Positions 7,676 through 16,062 of a stretch of 42,157 nt of DNA are shown in pieces. The position numbers were made by a program, and so were the translations under genes. Under the pieces are notes generated by a model. It searched no databases. It saw only the letters and a list, made by a program, of their open reading frames with translations, and had not been told where the DNA came from. The DNA lies in NCBI GenBank assembly GCA_964425005.1, contig CAYRKT010000006.1, positions 1-42,157 of the forward strand, read 5' to 3'. The stretch is from CAYRKT01 sp964425005 (lineage in GTDB: Bacteria > Synergistota > Synergistia > CAYRKT01). How positions within the stretch are numbered: the stretch's first letter is position 1; each line of letters starts with the position of its first letter.

Positions 7676-8635
7676 TTGGGCCTGGCTTTGCTGTTCCCGG
7701 GGCAGGGCTCGCAGAAGGTGGGCATGGGGCTCGACTTCTACGAGGCCTACCCGGAGAGCCGAGAGGTCTTTCAGGAGGCGGACGAGCAGCTCAGGATGCA
7801 CCTGTCCAGGCTGATCTTCGAGGGACCCGAGGAGGAGCTCGCCAAGACGGAGTTCACTCAGCCGGCCATGTTCACCGTGTGCACCGCCGTGTGGCGGGCT
7901 CTTCAGAGGGAGTTCGGGGAGGCAGTGAAGCCCCTCCTCCTTGCGGGCCACAGCCTGGGCGAGTATACTGCTCTCTGCGCCGCCAGGGTCTTCTCCTTCG
8001 CCAAGGGGGTGGAGCTCGTCAGGAACAGGGGCAAGTTCATGCAGGAGGCCGTCCCTCTGGGGGAGGGGAAGATGGCCGCCATAATGGGGCTGAGCGACGA
8101 AGAGGTCACCTCCATCTGCCGAGAGGTGGAGGAGAGGAGCGGTCGGGTCTGCGACGCGGCCAACTTCAACGCCCCGTCGCAGGTGGTGATATCCGGCCAC
8201 GCTGACGCCGTCGACATGGCCATGTCCATGGCGAGGGAGAGGGGTGCCAAGAGGGTGGTGGAGCTCAAGGTGAGCGCTCCGTTCCACTCCAAACTCATGG
8301 TCCCCGTGGCGGCGAGGCTCAAGGAGCTCTTCGAGGAGATCAAGTTCTCCGACCCCGCCGTGCCGGTGGTGGCCAACTACACCGCCCTGCCGGTCTCTAC
8401 GGCGGAGGAGGTCAAAGAGGCCCTCTACCACCAGACCTACAGCCCGGTGCTCTGGACGAGGAGCGTGGAGCACATGGCCAAGAAGGGGGTCTCGACCTAC
8501 CTGGAGGTGGGTCCGGGGGGGGTTCTCAAGGGGTTGGTTAAGAAGATAGATCCCAGGGGCAAAGCCGTCGGGGTCGAGTCCACCTCGGACCTCAGGGCGC
8601 TAGAGCAGCTCCTGTCGGGAGGCGAGGCCAGGTGA
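7676..8635 (+). CDS. fabD: Malonyl-CoA:ACP transacylase FabD
   Basis: A 319-residue transacylase that loads malonyl groups onto ACP. It shows LLFPGQGSQKVGMG at the N-terminus, the nucleophile Ser93 in AGHSLGEYTAL, the catalytic His204 in APFHSKLM, and VEVGPGGVLKGLVKK near the end, all standard for the family. TTG start with an AGGAGGTGAT SD five bases upstream, which itself covers the end of fabK. The TGA stop overlaps the GTG start of fabG (GTGA), indicating translational coupling. Length is normal. Confidence 0.95.
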   Translation: MGLALLFPGQGSQKVGMGLDFYEAYPESREVFQEADEQLRMHLSRLIFEGPEEELAKTEFTQPAMFTVCTAVWRALQREFGEAVKPLLLAGHSLGEYTALCAARVFSFAKGVELVRNRGKFMQEAVPLGEGKMAAIMGLSDEEVTSICREVEERSGRVCDAANFNAPSQVVISGHADAVDMAMSMARERGAKRVVELKVSAPFHSKLMVPVAARLKELFEEIKFSDPAVPVVANYTALPVSTAEEVKEALYHQTYSPVLWTRSVEHMAKKGVSTYLEVGPGGVLKGLVKKIDPRGKAVGVESTSDLRALEQLLSGGEAR

Positions 8636-9390
8636 ACGCCCTGTGGGGGCTTGAGGGCAAGGTGGCCCTGGTCACCGGCGCCAGCCGGGGCATAGGGAGG
8701 GCGATAGCTTTGGTCCTCGCCGACCTCGGTTGCCACGTGGCCGTGAACTACAGGAGCCAGAGGGAGATGGCCGAGGCCCTGGTCGAGGAGATCAGGGGGA
8801 AGGGCAGGAGGGCCCTGGCGGTGGGGGCCAGCGTGGACGACGAGGAGTCGGTCAGGACCATGTTCGAGGCGGTGAGGAGGGAGCTGGGTCCCGTCGACGT
8901 CCTGGTGAACAACGCCGGGATAACCCGCGATGGGTTGATACTGCGCATGAGCTCGGAGGACTGGGACAGGGTTTTGTCGAACAACCTCAGGTCGGCCTTC
9001 CTGTGCGCCAGGGAGGCGGCGAAGGACATGGTCAAGCGGCGCTGGGGCAGGATAGTCAACGTCTCCAGCGTGGTCGGGCTCGTCGGCAACGCCGGGCAGT
9101 CCAACTACGCCGCCTCCAAGGCCGGCATGGTGGGCTTCTCCAAGAGCCTGGCCCTGGAGCTGGCCTCCCGGGGCATCACCGTCAACGTGGTGGCTCCCGG
9201 TTTCATCCAGACCGACATGACGGAGGCCATACCTCAGAGGGCCAAGGAGGCGCTCCTGTCCCAGATACCTTTGGGTAGGCCCGGTAGCCCGGAGGACGTG
9301 GCGTGGGCGGTGGCCTTCCTCTGCAGCGAGATGGCTAGCTACATAACGGGTCAGGTCCTGGCCGTGGACGGGGGAATGACCAGGTTTTAA
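8632..9390 (+). CDS. fabG: 3-oxoacyl-ACP reductase FabG
   Basis: A 252-residue short-chain dehydrogenase/reductase that reduces beta-ketoacyl-ACP with NADPH. It has the nucleotide-binding TGASRGIG (15-22), NNAG (93-96), and the catalytic Ser in NVSSVVG, Tyr159 and Lys163 in the YxxxK motif YAASK. The C-terminal GQVLAVDGGMT is typical. The GTG start overlaps the fabD stop by four bases. It is followed by acpP after a 27-base gap carrying a strong SD. Assignment to FabG rather than another SDR is supported by its place in the fab operon. Confidence 0.95.
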   Translation: MNALWGLEGKVALVTGASRGIGRAIALVLADLGCHVAVNYRSQREMAEALVEEIRGKGRRALAVGASVDDEESVRTMFEAVRRELGPVDVLVNNAGITRDGLILRMSSEDWDRVLSNNLRSAFLCAREAAKDMVKRRWGRIVNVSSVVGLVGNAGQSNYAASKAGMVGFSKSLALELASRGITVNVVAPGFIQTDMTEAIPQRAKEALLSQIPLGRPGSPEDVAWAVAFLCSEMASYITGQVLAVDGGMTRF

Positions 9391-9417
9391 GCTCCGCCTG
9401 GAAAGGAGGTGAAAGGG

Positions 9418-9669
9418 ATGACCAAGGAGGAGGTCCTCGAGAGGTTGAAGGAGATAATAATGGAGAAGCTCAACGTGGAGGAGGACCAGATAAAGCCTGA
9501 GGCTTCCTTCATAGAGGATCTCGGGGCGGACTCGCTGGACATCGTCGAGCTCGTGATGGGCATAGAGGAGGAGTTCGACATCGAGATACCCGACGAGGAG
9601 GCCGAGAAGCTCACCAGCGTGGGGGTGGCCGTGGACTACATCCTCAACAAGCTGGGCATCGAGGAGTAG
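9418..9669 (+). CDS. acpP: Acyl carrier protein
   Basis: An 83-residue acidic acyl carrier protein. Ser39 in the DSL motif of EDLGADSLDIVEL carries the 4'-phosphopantetheine arm. Helix II (VELVMGIEEEFDIEIPDEEAE) is highly conserved. ATG 9418 follows a near-perfect SD, AAAGGAGGTG, 8 bases upstream; a GTG inside that SD is not a plausible start. The strong SD fits the high ACP demand of the cell. A GC-rich hairpin lies directly downstream and may set the acpP/fabF transcript ratio. Confidence 0.97.
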   Translation: MTKEEVLERLKEIIMEKLNVEEDQIKPEASFIEDLGADSLDIVELVMGIEEEFDIEIPDEEAEKLTSVGVAVDYILNKLGIEE

Positions 9670-9670
9670 C

Positions 9671-9704
9671 GGGTGGGAGGGCGCCCCTCGGGGCGCTCTC
9701 ACCC
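9671..9704 (+). terminator. GC-rich intercistronic hairpin after acpP (attenuator or processing site)
   Basis: GGGTGGGAG..GCGCCCC pairs with GGGGCGC.TCTCACCC, a long, slightly bulged stem with a tiny loop, starting one base after the acpP stop. The following bases (TTCGGACAGG) are not U-rich, so full intrinsic termination is doubtful. Partial termination or 3'-end protection, giving more acpP than fabF mRNA, is a reasonable inference. Confidence 0.55.
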
Positions 9705-9726
9705 TTCGGACAGGGAGTGAAGCGGA

Positions 9727-10965
9727 TTGAGAAGAGTCGTGATAACCGGAATAGGGGTGGTAAGCCCCATAGGCCTGGGGAAAAGGGCCTACTGGGACGC
9801 CTTGAAGGCGGGAACGAGCGGGGTGGGTCACATAACCCTGTTCGACGCCTCGGACTATCCGGTGAGGATAGCGGCCGAGGTCAAGGACTTCGACCCCCTG
9901 AGGTGGATGGACAAGAAGGAGGCCAGGCGAGCCGACAGGGTCATCCAGTTCGCCGTGGCGGCCGCCGAGATGGCGGTGGAGGACGCCTCCTTGAAGGTGG
10001 ATTCCCTGGACAAGGAGAGGTTTGGAGTCTATCTGGCCAGCGGGGAAGGGGGCATATCCACCACCTGGGACAACGTCAACGCCCTCATCCAGAAGGGGCC
10101 CGAGAGGGTGAGCCCCTTCTTCATCCCCATGATGATAAGCAACATGCCGGCGGCCTACGTGGCCATGCGCTATGGGGCGAAGGGACCTAACATATGCGTG
10201 GTCACCGCCTGCGCCTCGGCCAACCACACCATGGGAGAGGCCTTCGAGGCCATAAAGAGGGGCATAGCTGACGTCATACTCACCGGGGGGGCCGAGGCCG
10301 CCATAACCCCCATAGGGATAGCGGGCTTCGCCTCCATGAAGGCCCTCTCCACCAGGAACGAGGAGCCCGGCAAGGCCTCCAGGCCCTTCGACGCCCAGCG
10401 CGACGGATTCGTGATGGGGGAGGGGGCCGCCGTCTTCGTCTTCGAGGAGCTGGGGCACGCCCTATCCAGAGGGGCCAAGATATACGGCGAGGTCCTGGGA
10501 TACGGCATGTCCTGCGATGCGTATCACATAACCGCTCCCGATCCGGACGGATACGGCGCAGCCATGGCGATGCGCCTGGCGCTGAAGGAGGCGGGGCTTT
10601 CCCCCGAGGCGGTGCAGTACGTCAACGCCCACGGCACTTCCACCCCCCTGAACGACAGGATAGAGACCATGGCCATAAAGAGCGTCTTCGGCGAGCACGC
10701 CAGGAGGCTCTACGTTAACTCCACCAAGAGCATGATAGGCCATGGGCTGGGCGCCGCTGGGGCCTTAGAGCTAGCGGCTGCCCTGATGGCCCTGGAGGAG
10801 GGCGTGATCCATCCGACCATAAACTACGAGGAGCCCGACCCCGAGTGCGATCTCAACTACGTCCCGAACAGGCCAGTTGAGGCCCAGGTCGAAGCCCTCA
10901 TAAGCAACAGCTTCGGGTTCGGAGGCCACAACGCCGTGTTGGCAGTGGGCAGATGGAGGGGCTAG
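9727..10965 (+). CDS. fabF: Beta-ketoacyl-ACP synthase II FabF
   Basis: A 412-residue KAS II that condenses malonyl-ACP with growing acyl-ACP chains. The Cys-His-His triad and Lys are visible: Cys162 in VVTACASANHTMG, His302 in NAHGTSTPLND, Lys334 and His339 in NSTKSMIGHGLGAAG. It starts VVITGIGVVSPIG and ends NSFGFGGHNAVL, both conserved. The TTG start is preceded by AGGGAG. It is separated from acpP by a hairpin and overlaps rnc by 13 bases. Length is typical. Confidence 0.96.
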   Translation: MRRVVITGIGVVSPIGLGKRAYWDALKAGTSGVGHITLFDASDYPVRIAAEVKDFDPLRWMDKKEARRADRVIQFAVAAAEMAVEDASLKVDSLDKERFGVYLASGEGGISTTWDNVNALIQKGPERVSPFFIPMMISNMPAAYVAMRYGAKGPNICVVTACASANHTMGEAFEAIKRGIADVILTGGAEAAITPIGIAGFASMKALSTRNEEPGKASRPFDAQRDGFVMGEGAAVFVFEELGHALSRGAKIYGEVLGYGMSCDAYHITAPDPDGYGAAMAMRLALKEAGLSPEAVQYVNAHGTSTPLNDRIETMAIKSVFGEHARRLYVNSTKSMIGHGLGAAGALELAAALMALEEGVIHPTINYEEPDPECDLNYVPNRPVEAQVEALISNSFGFGGHNAVLAVGRWRG

Positions 10966-11411
10966 GGGTACCCGAAGGGCTCTTGGAGCTAGCCGAGAGG
11001 AGGCTGGGGCATCGCTTCAGGGATAGAGGGCTTCTGAGGGAAGCCCTCCTTCATCCCTCCTACTCCTACGAGAGGGGGCTTCCCTCGGACAACGAGAGGC
11101 TCGAGTTCCTGGGCGATGCGGTGGTGAACCTCATGGTGTCCCTCCTCCTCTACCGCAGGCTTTCCCAGGCGGACGAGGGGCTTTTGTCCCAGGAGAGGTC
11201 GAAGGCGGTCTGCGCAGACCGCATGGCCGCGGTGGCCAGGGCACTTGGCCTTCACGAGCTGGTGATGCTCGGAAACAGCCTCAAAGGGAAGAGGGAAAAC
11301 CTGTCGGACCGGGTGCTGGCTTCCCTCTTCGAGGCCCTGGTGGGGGCCCTGTACCTGGACGGCGGAGAGGAGGCCGCCTCCAGGTTGGTGGAGCTTCTGC
11401 TGGCGCACTAG
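10953..11411 (+). CDS. rnc: RNase III, catalytic domain only (short form)
   Basis: A 152-residue protein with the RNase III endonuclease domain (about 10-150). The signature NERLEFLGDAVV is intact (Glu48, Glu51, Asp55), as are Glu127 and the FEALVGALYLDGG block. Two oddities stand out. There is no C-terminal double-stranded RNA-binding domain; the frame ends right after the catalytic domain, where normal RNase III has about 225-245 residues. The residue matching E. coli Asp114, a metal-site ligand, is Ser124 (LASLFEAL in place of LADTFEAL). It overlaps fabF by 13 bases and shares its stop with the convergent regulator gene in CTAG. Order fabF-rnc is common, so this is the rnc locus rather than Mini-III. 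Activity is uncertain. Confidence 0.85.
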   Translation: MEGLGVPEGLLELAERRLGHRFRDRGLLREALLHPSYSYERGLPSDNERLEFLGDAVVNLMVSLLLYRRLSQADEGLLSQERSKAVCADRMAAVARALGLHELVMLGNSLKGKRENLSDRVLASLFEALVGALYLDGGEEAASRLVELLLAH

Positions 11412-12055
11412 GTCTTTCTCATGACCGCCTTCAGGCCTCGGTGGACCATTATGGCTAGCTGGGTCCTGTCCCTCAGGCCGAGCTTCTTCAGGATCCTGCT
11501 TATGTGGTTTTTCACCGTCTTCTGGGAGATCACCAGCTTCTCCGCTATGTCCCTGTTGGAGTAGCCCTGGGCGACCAGGTCCACTATCTCTCGCTCCCTG
11601 GGGGTGAGCTCCTCGAGCGGACGGAGCTCGGTCGACTCCTGGGGGGATGGCATCTTGGCCTCCACCTTGGGATCCAGGTATCTGCCGCCATCCATCACGG
11701 TCCTTATGGCGGAGAAGAGCTCCTTGAGCCCAGATGCCTTGAGCACGAACCCATCCAGCCTCATCCTCTCGAACTGCGCCAGGGTGGCGGGGTCGTCGTA
11801 GGCGGTCACCGCCACCACCTTGCAGCTGGGGCAGGCCCTTCTCAACCTGTCCGCCAGCTCGGCCCCGGAGACCTCCGGCATGTTCATGTCCACCAGCACC
11901 AGGTCCGGATTGCACGAGAGGACCTTCCTGATCGCCTCGTCGCAGGAGGAGGCTTGGCCCACCACCTTGAAGTCCTTCTCCAGCTCCAGCAGCTTAGACA
12001 GGCCCTCCCTCACCAGCTTGTGGTCGTCCACCACCATTATCCTTATCTCCTTCAA
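11408..12055 (-). CDS. NarL/FixJ-family response regulator (DegU-like)
   Basis: A 215-residue response regulator. The receiver domain (about 4-120) has the acidic pair Asp10/Asp11, phospho-acceptor Asp56 in VLVDMNMP, Thr84 and Lys106. A linker leads to a LuxR-type helix-turn-helix (about 148-205: LTPREREIVDLVAQGYSNRDIAEKL and KTVKNHISRILKKLGL). Its start lies 62 bases inside the end of the sensor kinase gene, so the two are translationally coupled and make one two-component system. Targets cannot be read from the sequence. The stop shares CTAG with rnc. Confidence 0.93.
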   Translation of the reverse strand: MKEIRIMVVDDHKLVREGLSKLLELEKDFKVVGQASSCDEAIRKVLSCNPDLVLVDMNMPEVSGAELADRLRRACPSCKVVAVTAYDDPATLAQFERMRLDGFVLKASGLKELFSAIRTVMDGGRYLDPKVEAKMPSPQESTELRPLEELTPREREIVDLVAQGYSNRDIAEKLVISQKTVKNHISRILKKLGLRDRTQLAIMVHRGLKAVMRKT

Positions 12056-13235
12056 CCTCCATACCTCCCTCCGGACCTTTGGAGGCCGCCGACCCCCTCT
12101 CGAAGACCACCTCTGTCCCGACGCCAGGTTCGCTCCTTATCTCGAGCTTTCCGCCCAGGAGCTTGGCCCTCTCCCTCATGCTGTGGAGACCGAAACCTTT
12201 GTAATCGCTCCTTTCGATCTCGTCAAGGGAGAAACCCGTGCCGAAGTCTCTTACCGACAGGTGGACCGACTGCCCTCTGACCTGAAGCTCCACCTCGGCC
12301 CTATCGGACCTGCTGTGTTTCGCCGCGTTGTTCAGGGCCTCCTGGACTATCCTGTAGAGGTGAAGCTTCTCCTCCCTCGAGAGCTGCTCCTCCTCGCCTT
12401 CGAGCCTGTAGGAGAGGCGAATCGAGTGCCTCTGGGAGGTCCTCCCCAGGAGTATCCTTATCGACTCGAACAGCCCTCTGTTGTCCACGTTGTCAGCCCT
12501 CAGGTTGAATATTATGTTCCTGAGCTCCAGGGCGCTCTGTCTGAGCTCCGAGGAGATCTGGCCCATCTCGGCGGAGATCTTGGTGGGGTCCATCCTCTCG
12601 GTGAGCTCCCTTAGGTAGTCTATCCTCAGGGCGCAGGCTATCAGCTCCTGCGCCAGGCTGTCGTGGAGCTCCCTGGCTATCTTCCTCCTGTCCTCCTCCA
12701 GGATAGAGGTCAAAAACCTCAGGAGCCACTCCTTGGAGGACACCTCGCTCATTATCCTCTCCGCCGAGTCCCCCTCCAGCGTAAGGACCTCCATGGCCAG
12801 CTTGGCGTTCCTCTCGGCGAGCTCCGCCTTCTGGAGGCTCTTGATCGATACCCTGAGCTGTACCTCTAAGAAATCCCTTTCCCTTCTCAAAAGCTTCTCC
12901 CTTTCCTCGGCCCTCGCCAGTTTGACCCTCAGGTCATCTGCCTCCTTGTAGGCCGCTTTTTGCTCCATTTCGGCCTCTTTGTCGCTCTTTCTAGAGGCTT
13001 CAGCGAGCTTTTTCCTGGCAAGCGTGTACTTTTTTCTGAGCTCCTCCACCTCTTCAACCGTCTTGGCGTGCTTGCGAGCCACCTCAGCGAGCCTTTGCCT
13101 CAAGCTCTTCCCCTGCTCGTCGAGCTCTAGCCTTATCCTCTTGACCTCCGAGAGGACCTCCTCCAGCTTCCTGGCGGCCTGTTGGAGGTAGTCCTTGAGG
13201 ATCTTCTCGTAGTTGATGGCTTCCTGGTTGGTCAT
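11994..13235 (-). CDS. Soluble DegS-like sensor histidine kinase
   Basis: A 413-residue kinase without membrane segments. Residues about 5-165 form a long charged coiled coil (Glu/Lys/Arg/Leu rich). Then comes a HisKA_3 dimerisation region with phospho-acceptor His191 in RRKIARELHDSLAQE, and a HATPase_c domain (about 295-385) with the N box EALNNAAKHS and a G box around RDFGTGFS and GFGLHSMRERA. This is the layout of Bacillus DegS, which senses cytoplasmic or cell-surface contact state. It is the partner of the overlapping response regulator. The gene is divergent from cheC, and a shared TATAAT region lies in between, which could link the pair to motility. Confidence 0.92.
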   Translation of the reverse strand: MTNQEAINYEKILKDYLQQAARKLEEVLSEVKRIRLELDEQGKSLRQRLAEVARKHAKTVEEVEELRKKYTLARKKLAEASRKSDKEAEMEQKAAYKEADDLRVKLARAEEREKLLRRERDFLEVQLRVSIKSLQKAELAERNAKLAMEVLTLEGDSAERIMSEVSSKEWLLRFLTSILEEDRRKIARELHDSLAQELIACALRIDYLRELTERMDPTKISAEMGQISSELRQSALELRNIIFNLRADNVDNRGLFESIRILLGRTSQRHSIRLSYRLEGEEEQLSREEKLHLYRIVQEALNNAAKHSRSDRAEVELQVRGQSVHLSVRDFGTGFSLDEIERSDYKGFGLHSMRERAKLLGGKLEIRSEPGVGTEVVFERGSAASKGPEGGMEVEGDKDNGGGRPQAGEGGPV

Positions 13236-13277
13236 GCGGTCACCTCGTCTGGCTAGCTGTAGCGCGTGGGCTGATTT

Positions 13278-13287
13278 ATTATAATCT
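13278..13287. promoter_or_regulatory. Symmetric -10 element between the kinase and cheC
   Basis: The sequence ATTATAAT (13278-13285) gives TATAAT on the plus strand (13280-13285) and TATAAT again on the minus strand. It lies in the 99-base gap between the two divergent genes. No convincing -35 was found for either direction at normal spacing. It may be a bidirectional promoter core. Confidence is moderate because such short AT patches can arise by chance, although this one stands out in GC-rich DNA. Confidence 0.45.
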
Positions 13288-13334
13288 TAAGCGAAGGCCA
13301 TCGAGCCCCGTGGATTGAGGCCGGGGAATGGGGG

Positions 13335-13961
13335 GTGTGCCCTTTGGGCAGGGACGAGATGGATGCGCTCAGGATGTCTGCCCTCTCGGAGATAGGCAAC
13401 GTGGGTGCTGGAAACGCCTCGACGGCGCTCTCCTCCCTTCTGGGGGGGAAGCTCGTGGACATAAGCCTAACCGACGCCATGTGGGTGCCCCTCACCGAGG
13501 TGGCCGAGGTCCTGGGCGGTGCCGACAGCTTCGTCTACGCCGTTCACTTCGGCGTCGAGGGGGATCTGGAGGGGGATGTCCTCTTCGTCCTCGACGAGAG
13601 GGGAGCTGGCACCGCTGCCTCCCTCATGATGGGCCTTCTCCCGGCGGACGTGTCCTCCATAGGCGAGCTGGAGAGGTCGGCGCTCATGGAGATGAGCAAC
13701 ATCATATGCGGCTCCTACGTGAGCGCCATATCCACCATGACGGGCCTGCTGGTGACTATAACCCCCCCTGACCTCATCGCCGACATGCTGGGGGCGATAC
13801 TGGACACGTCCCTGGGCAGGATAGGGCTTTTGGCCGACGAGCTCATACTCCTTCGGACCTCCATAAAGGTGGAGGAGTTCGACGTAAAGGGTACCTTCCT
13901 GTTGCTCCTGGACGAGGAGAGGATGGCCGTACTCCTCAGGGCCTTGGGTTTGCCCCTTTGA
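13335..13961 (+). CDS. cheC: CheC-type chemotaxis phosphatase
   Basis: A 208-residue CheC/CheX-family protein that removes phosphate from CheY-P in chemotaxis. Both CheC active-site helices are present: SALSEIGNVGAGNASTAL (Glu19, Asn22) and ALMEMSNIICGSYVSA (Glu119, Asn122). The C-terminal part (about 140-205) completes the pseudo-symmetric fold. GTG 13335 is the longest start; TTG 13344 and ATG 13359 are alternatives and would place the first Glu close to the usual position. No cheD or other chemotaxis gene is adjacent; the neighbours are a DegS-like kinase (divergent) and a PrsW-like protease. Confidence 0.9.
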   Translation: MCPLGRDEMDALRMSALSEIGNVGAGNASTALSSLLGGKLVDISLTDAMWVPLTEVAEVLGGADSFVYAVHFGVEGDLEGDVLFVLDERGAGTAASLMMGLLPADVSSIGELERSALMEMSNIICGSYVSAISTMTGLLVTITPPDLIADMLGAILDTSLGRIGLLADELILLRTSIKVEEFDVKGTFLLLLDEERMAVLLRALGLPL

Positions 13962-13990
13962 GCCTTGAGCGCAGCTAGGGCTGAAGCCCG

Positions 13991-14680
13991 ATGGAGAACA
14001 TCCTGGTGCTGCTGGTCTTCTCCCTGTCGCCGGCAGTGATGGTGGGAGCCTGGTTCTACTACAAGGACAGGACCAAGGAGCCGGTGCTCCTGGTGTTCGG
14101 CGCCTGGCTGGTGGGGATGGTGGCGGTGGTCCCCGCCTCGGTCCTGGAGTCCCTGCTCCTGGGCCTCGTGGGTGGGCGCAGCCACGTGCTGGACGCCTTC
14201 GTCGTGGTGGCCGCGCTGGAGGAGGCCTTCAAGTTCCCCGTGACCTGCTTCTTCGTCAGGTACTCCGCGGGGGAGGAGATATACAACGGGATCCTGTACG
14301 GAGCCTCGGTGGGGTTGGGCTTCGCCGCTTTGGAGAACGTTTACTACATATCCAGGTTCGGCATGTCGGTGGCTGTGGTTATAGGCAGGGCTCTCACCGC
14401 CGTTCCCCTGCACGGTCTCTGCGGGGCCATGATGGGCTTTTACATCTCCAGGGGGCTCAGGTACGGGGAGCGCTACTCGAGGCTCAGGGCTTTCTTGATG
14501 CCGGTCCTGTACCACGGATCTTACAACTGGGGTTTGTTCGCCGGCAACCTCTGGGGCCTATTCCTGGTCCCCCTGGTCCTGATATCGCTTTGGAGGAGCA
14601 TCCTGGCGGAGATAAAGGTCTCCCAGACCATAGACCTGGCTCGATCCATCATGAGGACTAAGGGGGGTAGAGGGCCTTGA
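13991..14680 (+). CDS. PrsW-family intramembrane metalloprotease
   Basis: A 229-residue multi-pass membrane protein of the PrsW/CPBP-related group. The family's motifs are clear: Glu77-Glu78 with Lys81 in ALEEAFKF, FAALENVYY (Glu115, Asn116), His141 in VPLHGLCGAMMGFY and His175 in LYHGSYNW. About six to seven hydrophobic segments are visible. In Bacillus, PrsW cleaves an anti-sigma factor in the membrane; other members have different targets. ATG start. Its TGA overlaps the TTG start of the downstream subtilase (TTGA), so the two proteins are made together. That coupling to a protein with a C-terminal sorting tail raises the possibility that the tail is its substrate (inference). Confidence 0.88.
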   Translation: MENILVLLVFSLSPAVMVGAWFYYKDRTKEPVLLVFGAWLVGMVAVVPASVLESLLLGLVGGRSHVLDAFVVVAALEEAFKFPVTCFFVRYSAGEEIYNGILYGASVGLGFAALENVYYISRFGMSVAVVIGRALTAVPLHGLCGAMMGFYISRGLRYGERYSRLRAFLMPVLYHGSYNWGLFAGNLWGLFLVPLVLISLWRSILAEIKVSQTIDLARSIMRTKGGRGP

Positions 14681-16062
14681 GGGGTTTCACCGTGGGTTTG
14701 GCCTTGGCTTTAGCCTCCGTCACAACCCTTTTTCTACCGGACGTCTGCTCTGCGTCTGTGCTCTTTTTCCCTCGCAGTAGGGGTTTTGACGCTTCGAGCT
14801 TGGAGATCAGGCTTAGCGCTAGGGGACTGGCTCCCGTCAGTTTGAAGCGTCTTCCCAACCTGGGGGCCTGGATGGTGGAGGGGTTGGAAGCGAGGGCCTG
14901 CGAGGAGGCCCTCGGGGATCTCGGGGAGGTGGTGGACGGGTCCTTGACCTTGAGGGCATCCTTTAGCCCCTCTTCCCGGGAGCTGTCGGACCCCCTGTCC
15001 TCCGACCAGTGGCACCTCGGTTTCTGCCGTTTCCCCGAGGCCTTCGCCTTGGCCTCCTCTCTCGGAGAGGGGGTGGTGGTGGCGGTCATGGACACTGGGG
15101 TGGATCTGGGCCACCCCGACCTGGCCGGATCCCTCTGGGTGAACCCCCACGAAGTCCCGGGGAACGGGGTCGACGACGACGGGGACGGGTTCGTCGACGA
15201 CGTCCATGGGGCTAACGTCCTCTCGGGGGGAGGCGACGTCTCGGACCTCCTTGGTCACGGCACTAGGGTGGCCGGCTTGATAGCTGCCTCCGCCAACGGC
15301 GAGGGCGTCCTGGGGTGCGCCCCCCGCTCGAAGCTCATGGTGGTCAAGGCCTCAGAGGGAGGGAGCCTGACCCTCGCGGATTTGGCCAGGGCCTTCGACT
15401 ACGTGATAGGCAAGAGGCTCAGGGGCATCGACGTCAGGTTGATAAACTTGAGCTTCAACACCTCTCCCTATTCTTCTCCCCAGCGGGACTACGAGGTGGC
15501 CATAAGGGGGATGATCGAGAGGGCCTTCGACGCTGGGATCACTTTGGTCTCCTCTGCCGGCAACGACGGGGCTGACCTGGACTCCAGGTACGCTTATCCC
15601 ACCAGCGTGGTACACCCTGGGCACATCTCCGTGGCCGCGGTGGATTTCGACGGGAAGCTCGCCCAGTTCTCCAACAGGGGCTACGGCGCCGTCTGGACAG
15701 CTGCCCCGGGCGTGGAGATGCTTACCACCTCCAGAGGGGGTGGCTACGCGAGGGCTGATGGCACCTCCTTCTCCGCCCCCGTGGTCTGCGGGGCTTTGGC
15801 GCTCCTGTTTGGGCTTAAGCCCCACCTGGGTCCGACCGAGGCCAAGGAGGCGCTGATGTCCTCCGTGAGGGAGGGATATCAGGTGCCCTCCGTCCGATCC
15901 GGAGGGGTTTTGGACGCCTTGGCTCTTATTTCCACGGAGGCCTCGCCTGCTCCCTCCGGAGGGGGGGGAGGATGCCGCGCAGGAACTTCTTGGCCTGGTC
16001 TTCTCCTCGGACCCCTCTCGGCGTCGTTCCTGCTGCTGATATGGCTGGGAAGAGGGTCTTAG
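14677..16062 (+). CDS. Secreted subtilisin-like serine protease with C-terminal sorting tail
   Basis: A 461-residue S8 protease. A signal peptide (about 1-26) and a propeptide-like region (to about 105) precede the catalytic domain with Asp139 (VMDTGVDLGHPD), His194 (GHGTRVAG), oxyanion Asn296 (SSAGNDG) and Ser364 (DGTSFSAPVV). A DDDGDGFVDD loop (about 166-175) looks like a calcium site. The C-terminus has Gly428-Gly432, Cys433, a short RAGTSWP, a hydrophobic helix (about 439-457) and a final Arg-Gly-Ser. This matches the layout of the Synergist-type C-terminal sorting signal, so the mature enzyme is probably processed and anchored or lipidated at Cys433 (inference). TTG start overlaps the PrsW-like gene by four bases. 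Confidence 0.92.
   Translation: MRGFTVGLALALASVTTLFLPDVCSASVLFFPRSRGFDASSLEIRLSARGLAPVSLKRLPNLGAWMVEGLEARACEEALGDLGEVVDGSLTLRASFSPSSRELSDPLSSDQWHLGFCRFPEAFALASSLGEGVVVAVMDTGVDLGHPDLAGSLWVNPHEVPGNGVDDDGDGFVDDVHGANVLSGGGDVSDLLGHGTRVAGLIAASANGEGVLGCAPRSKLMVVKASEGGSLTLADLARAFDYVIGKRLRGIDVRLINLSFNTSPYSSPQRDYEVAIRGMIERAFDAGITLVSSAGNDGADLDSRYAYPTSVVHPGHISVAAVDFDGKLAQFSNRGYGAVWTAAPGVEMLTTSRGGGYARADGTSFSAPVVCGALALLFGLKPHLGPTEAKEALMSSVREGYQVPSVRSGGVLDALALISTEASPAPSGGGGGCRAGTSWPGLLLGPLSASFLLLIWLGRGS

Noticed and set aside
8497..10458. A 653-codon open frame on the minus strand across fabD-fabG-acpP-fabF
   Set aside because: Fully antisense to four well-recognised genes; His/Gly/Pro-rich shadow typical of high-GC DNA.
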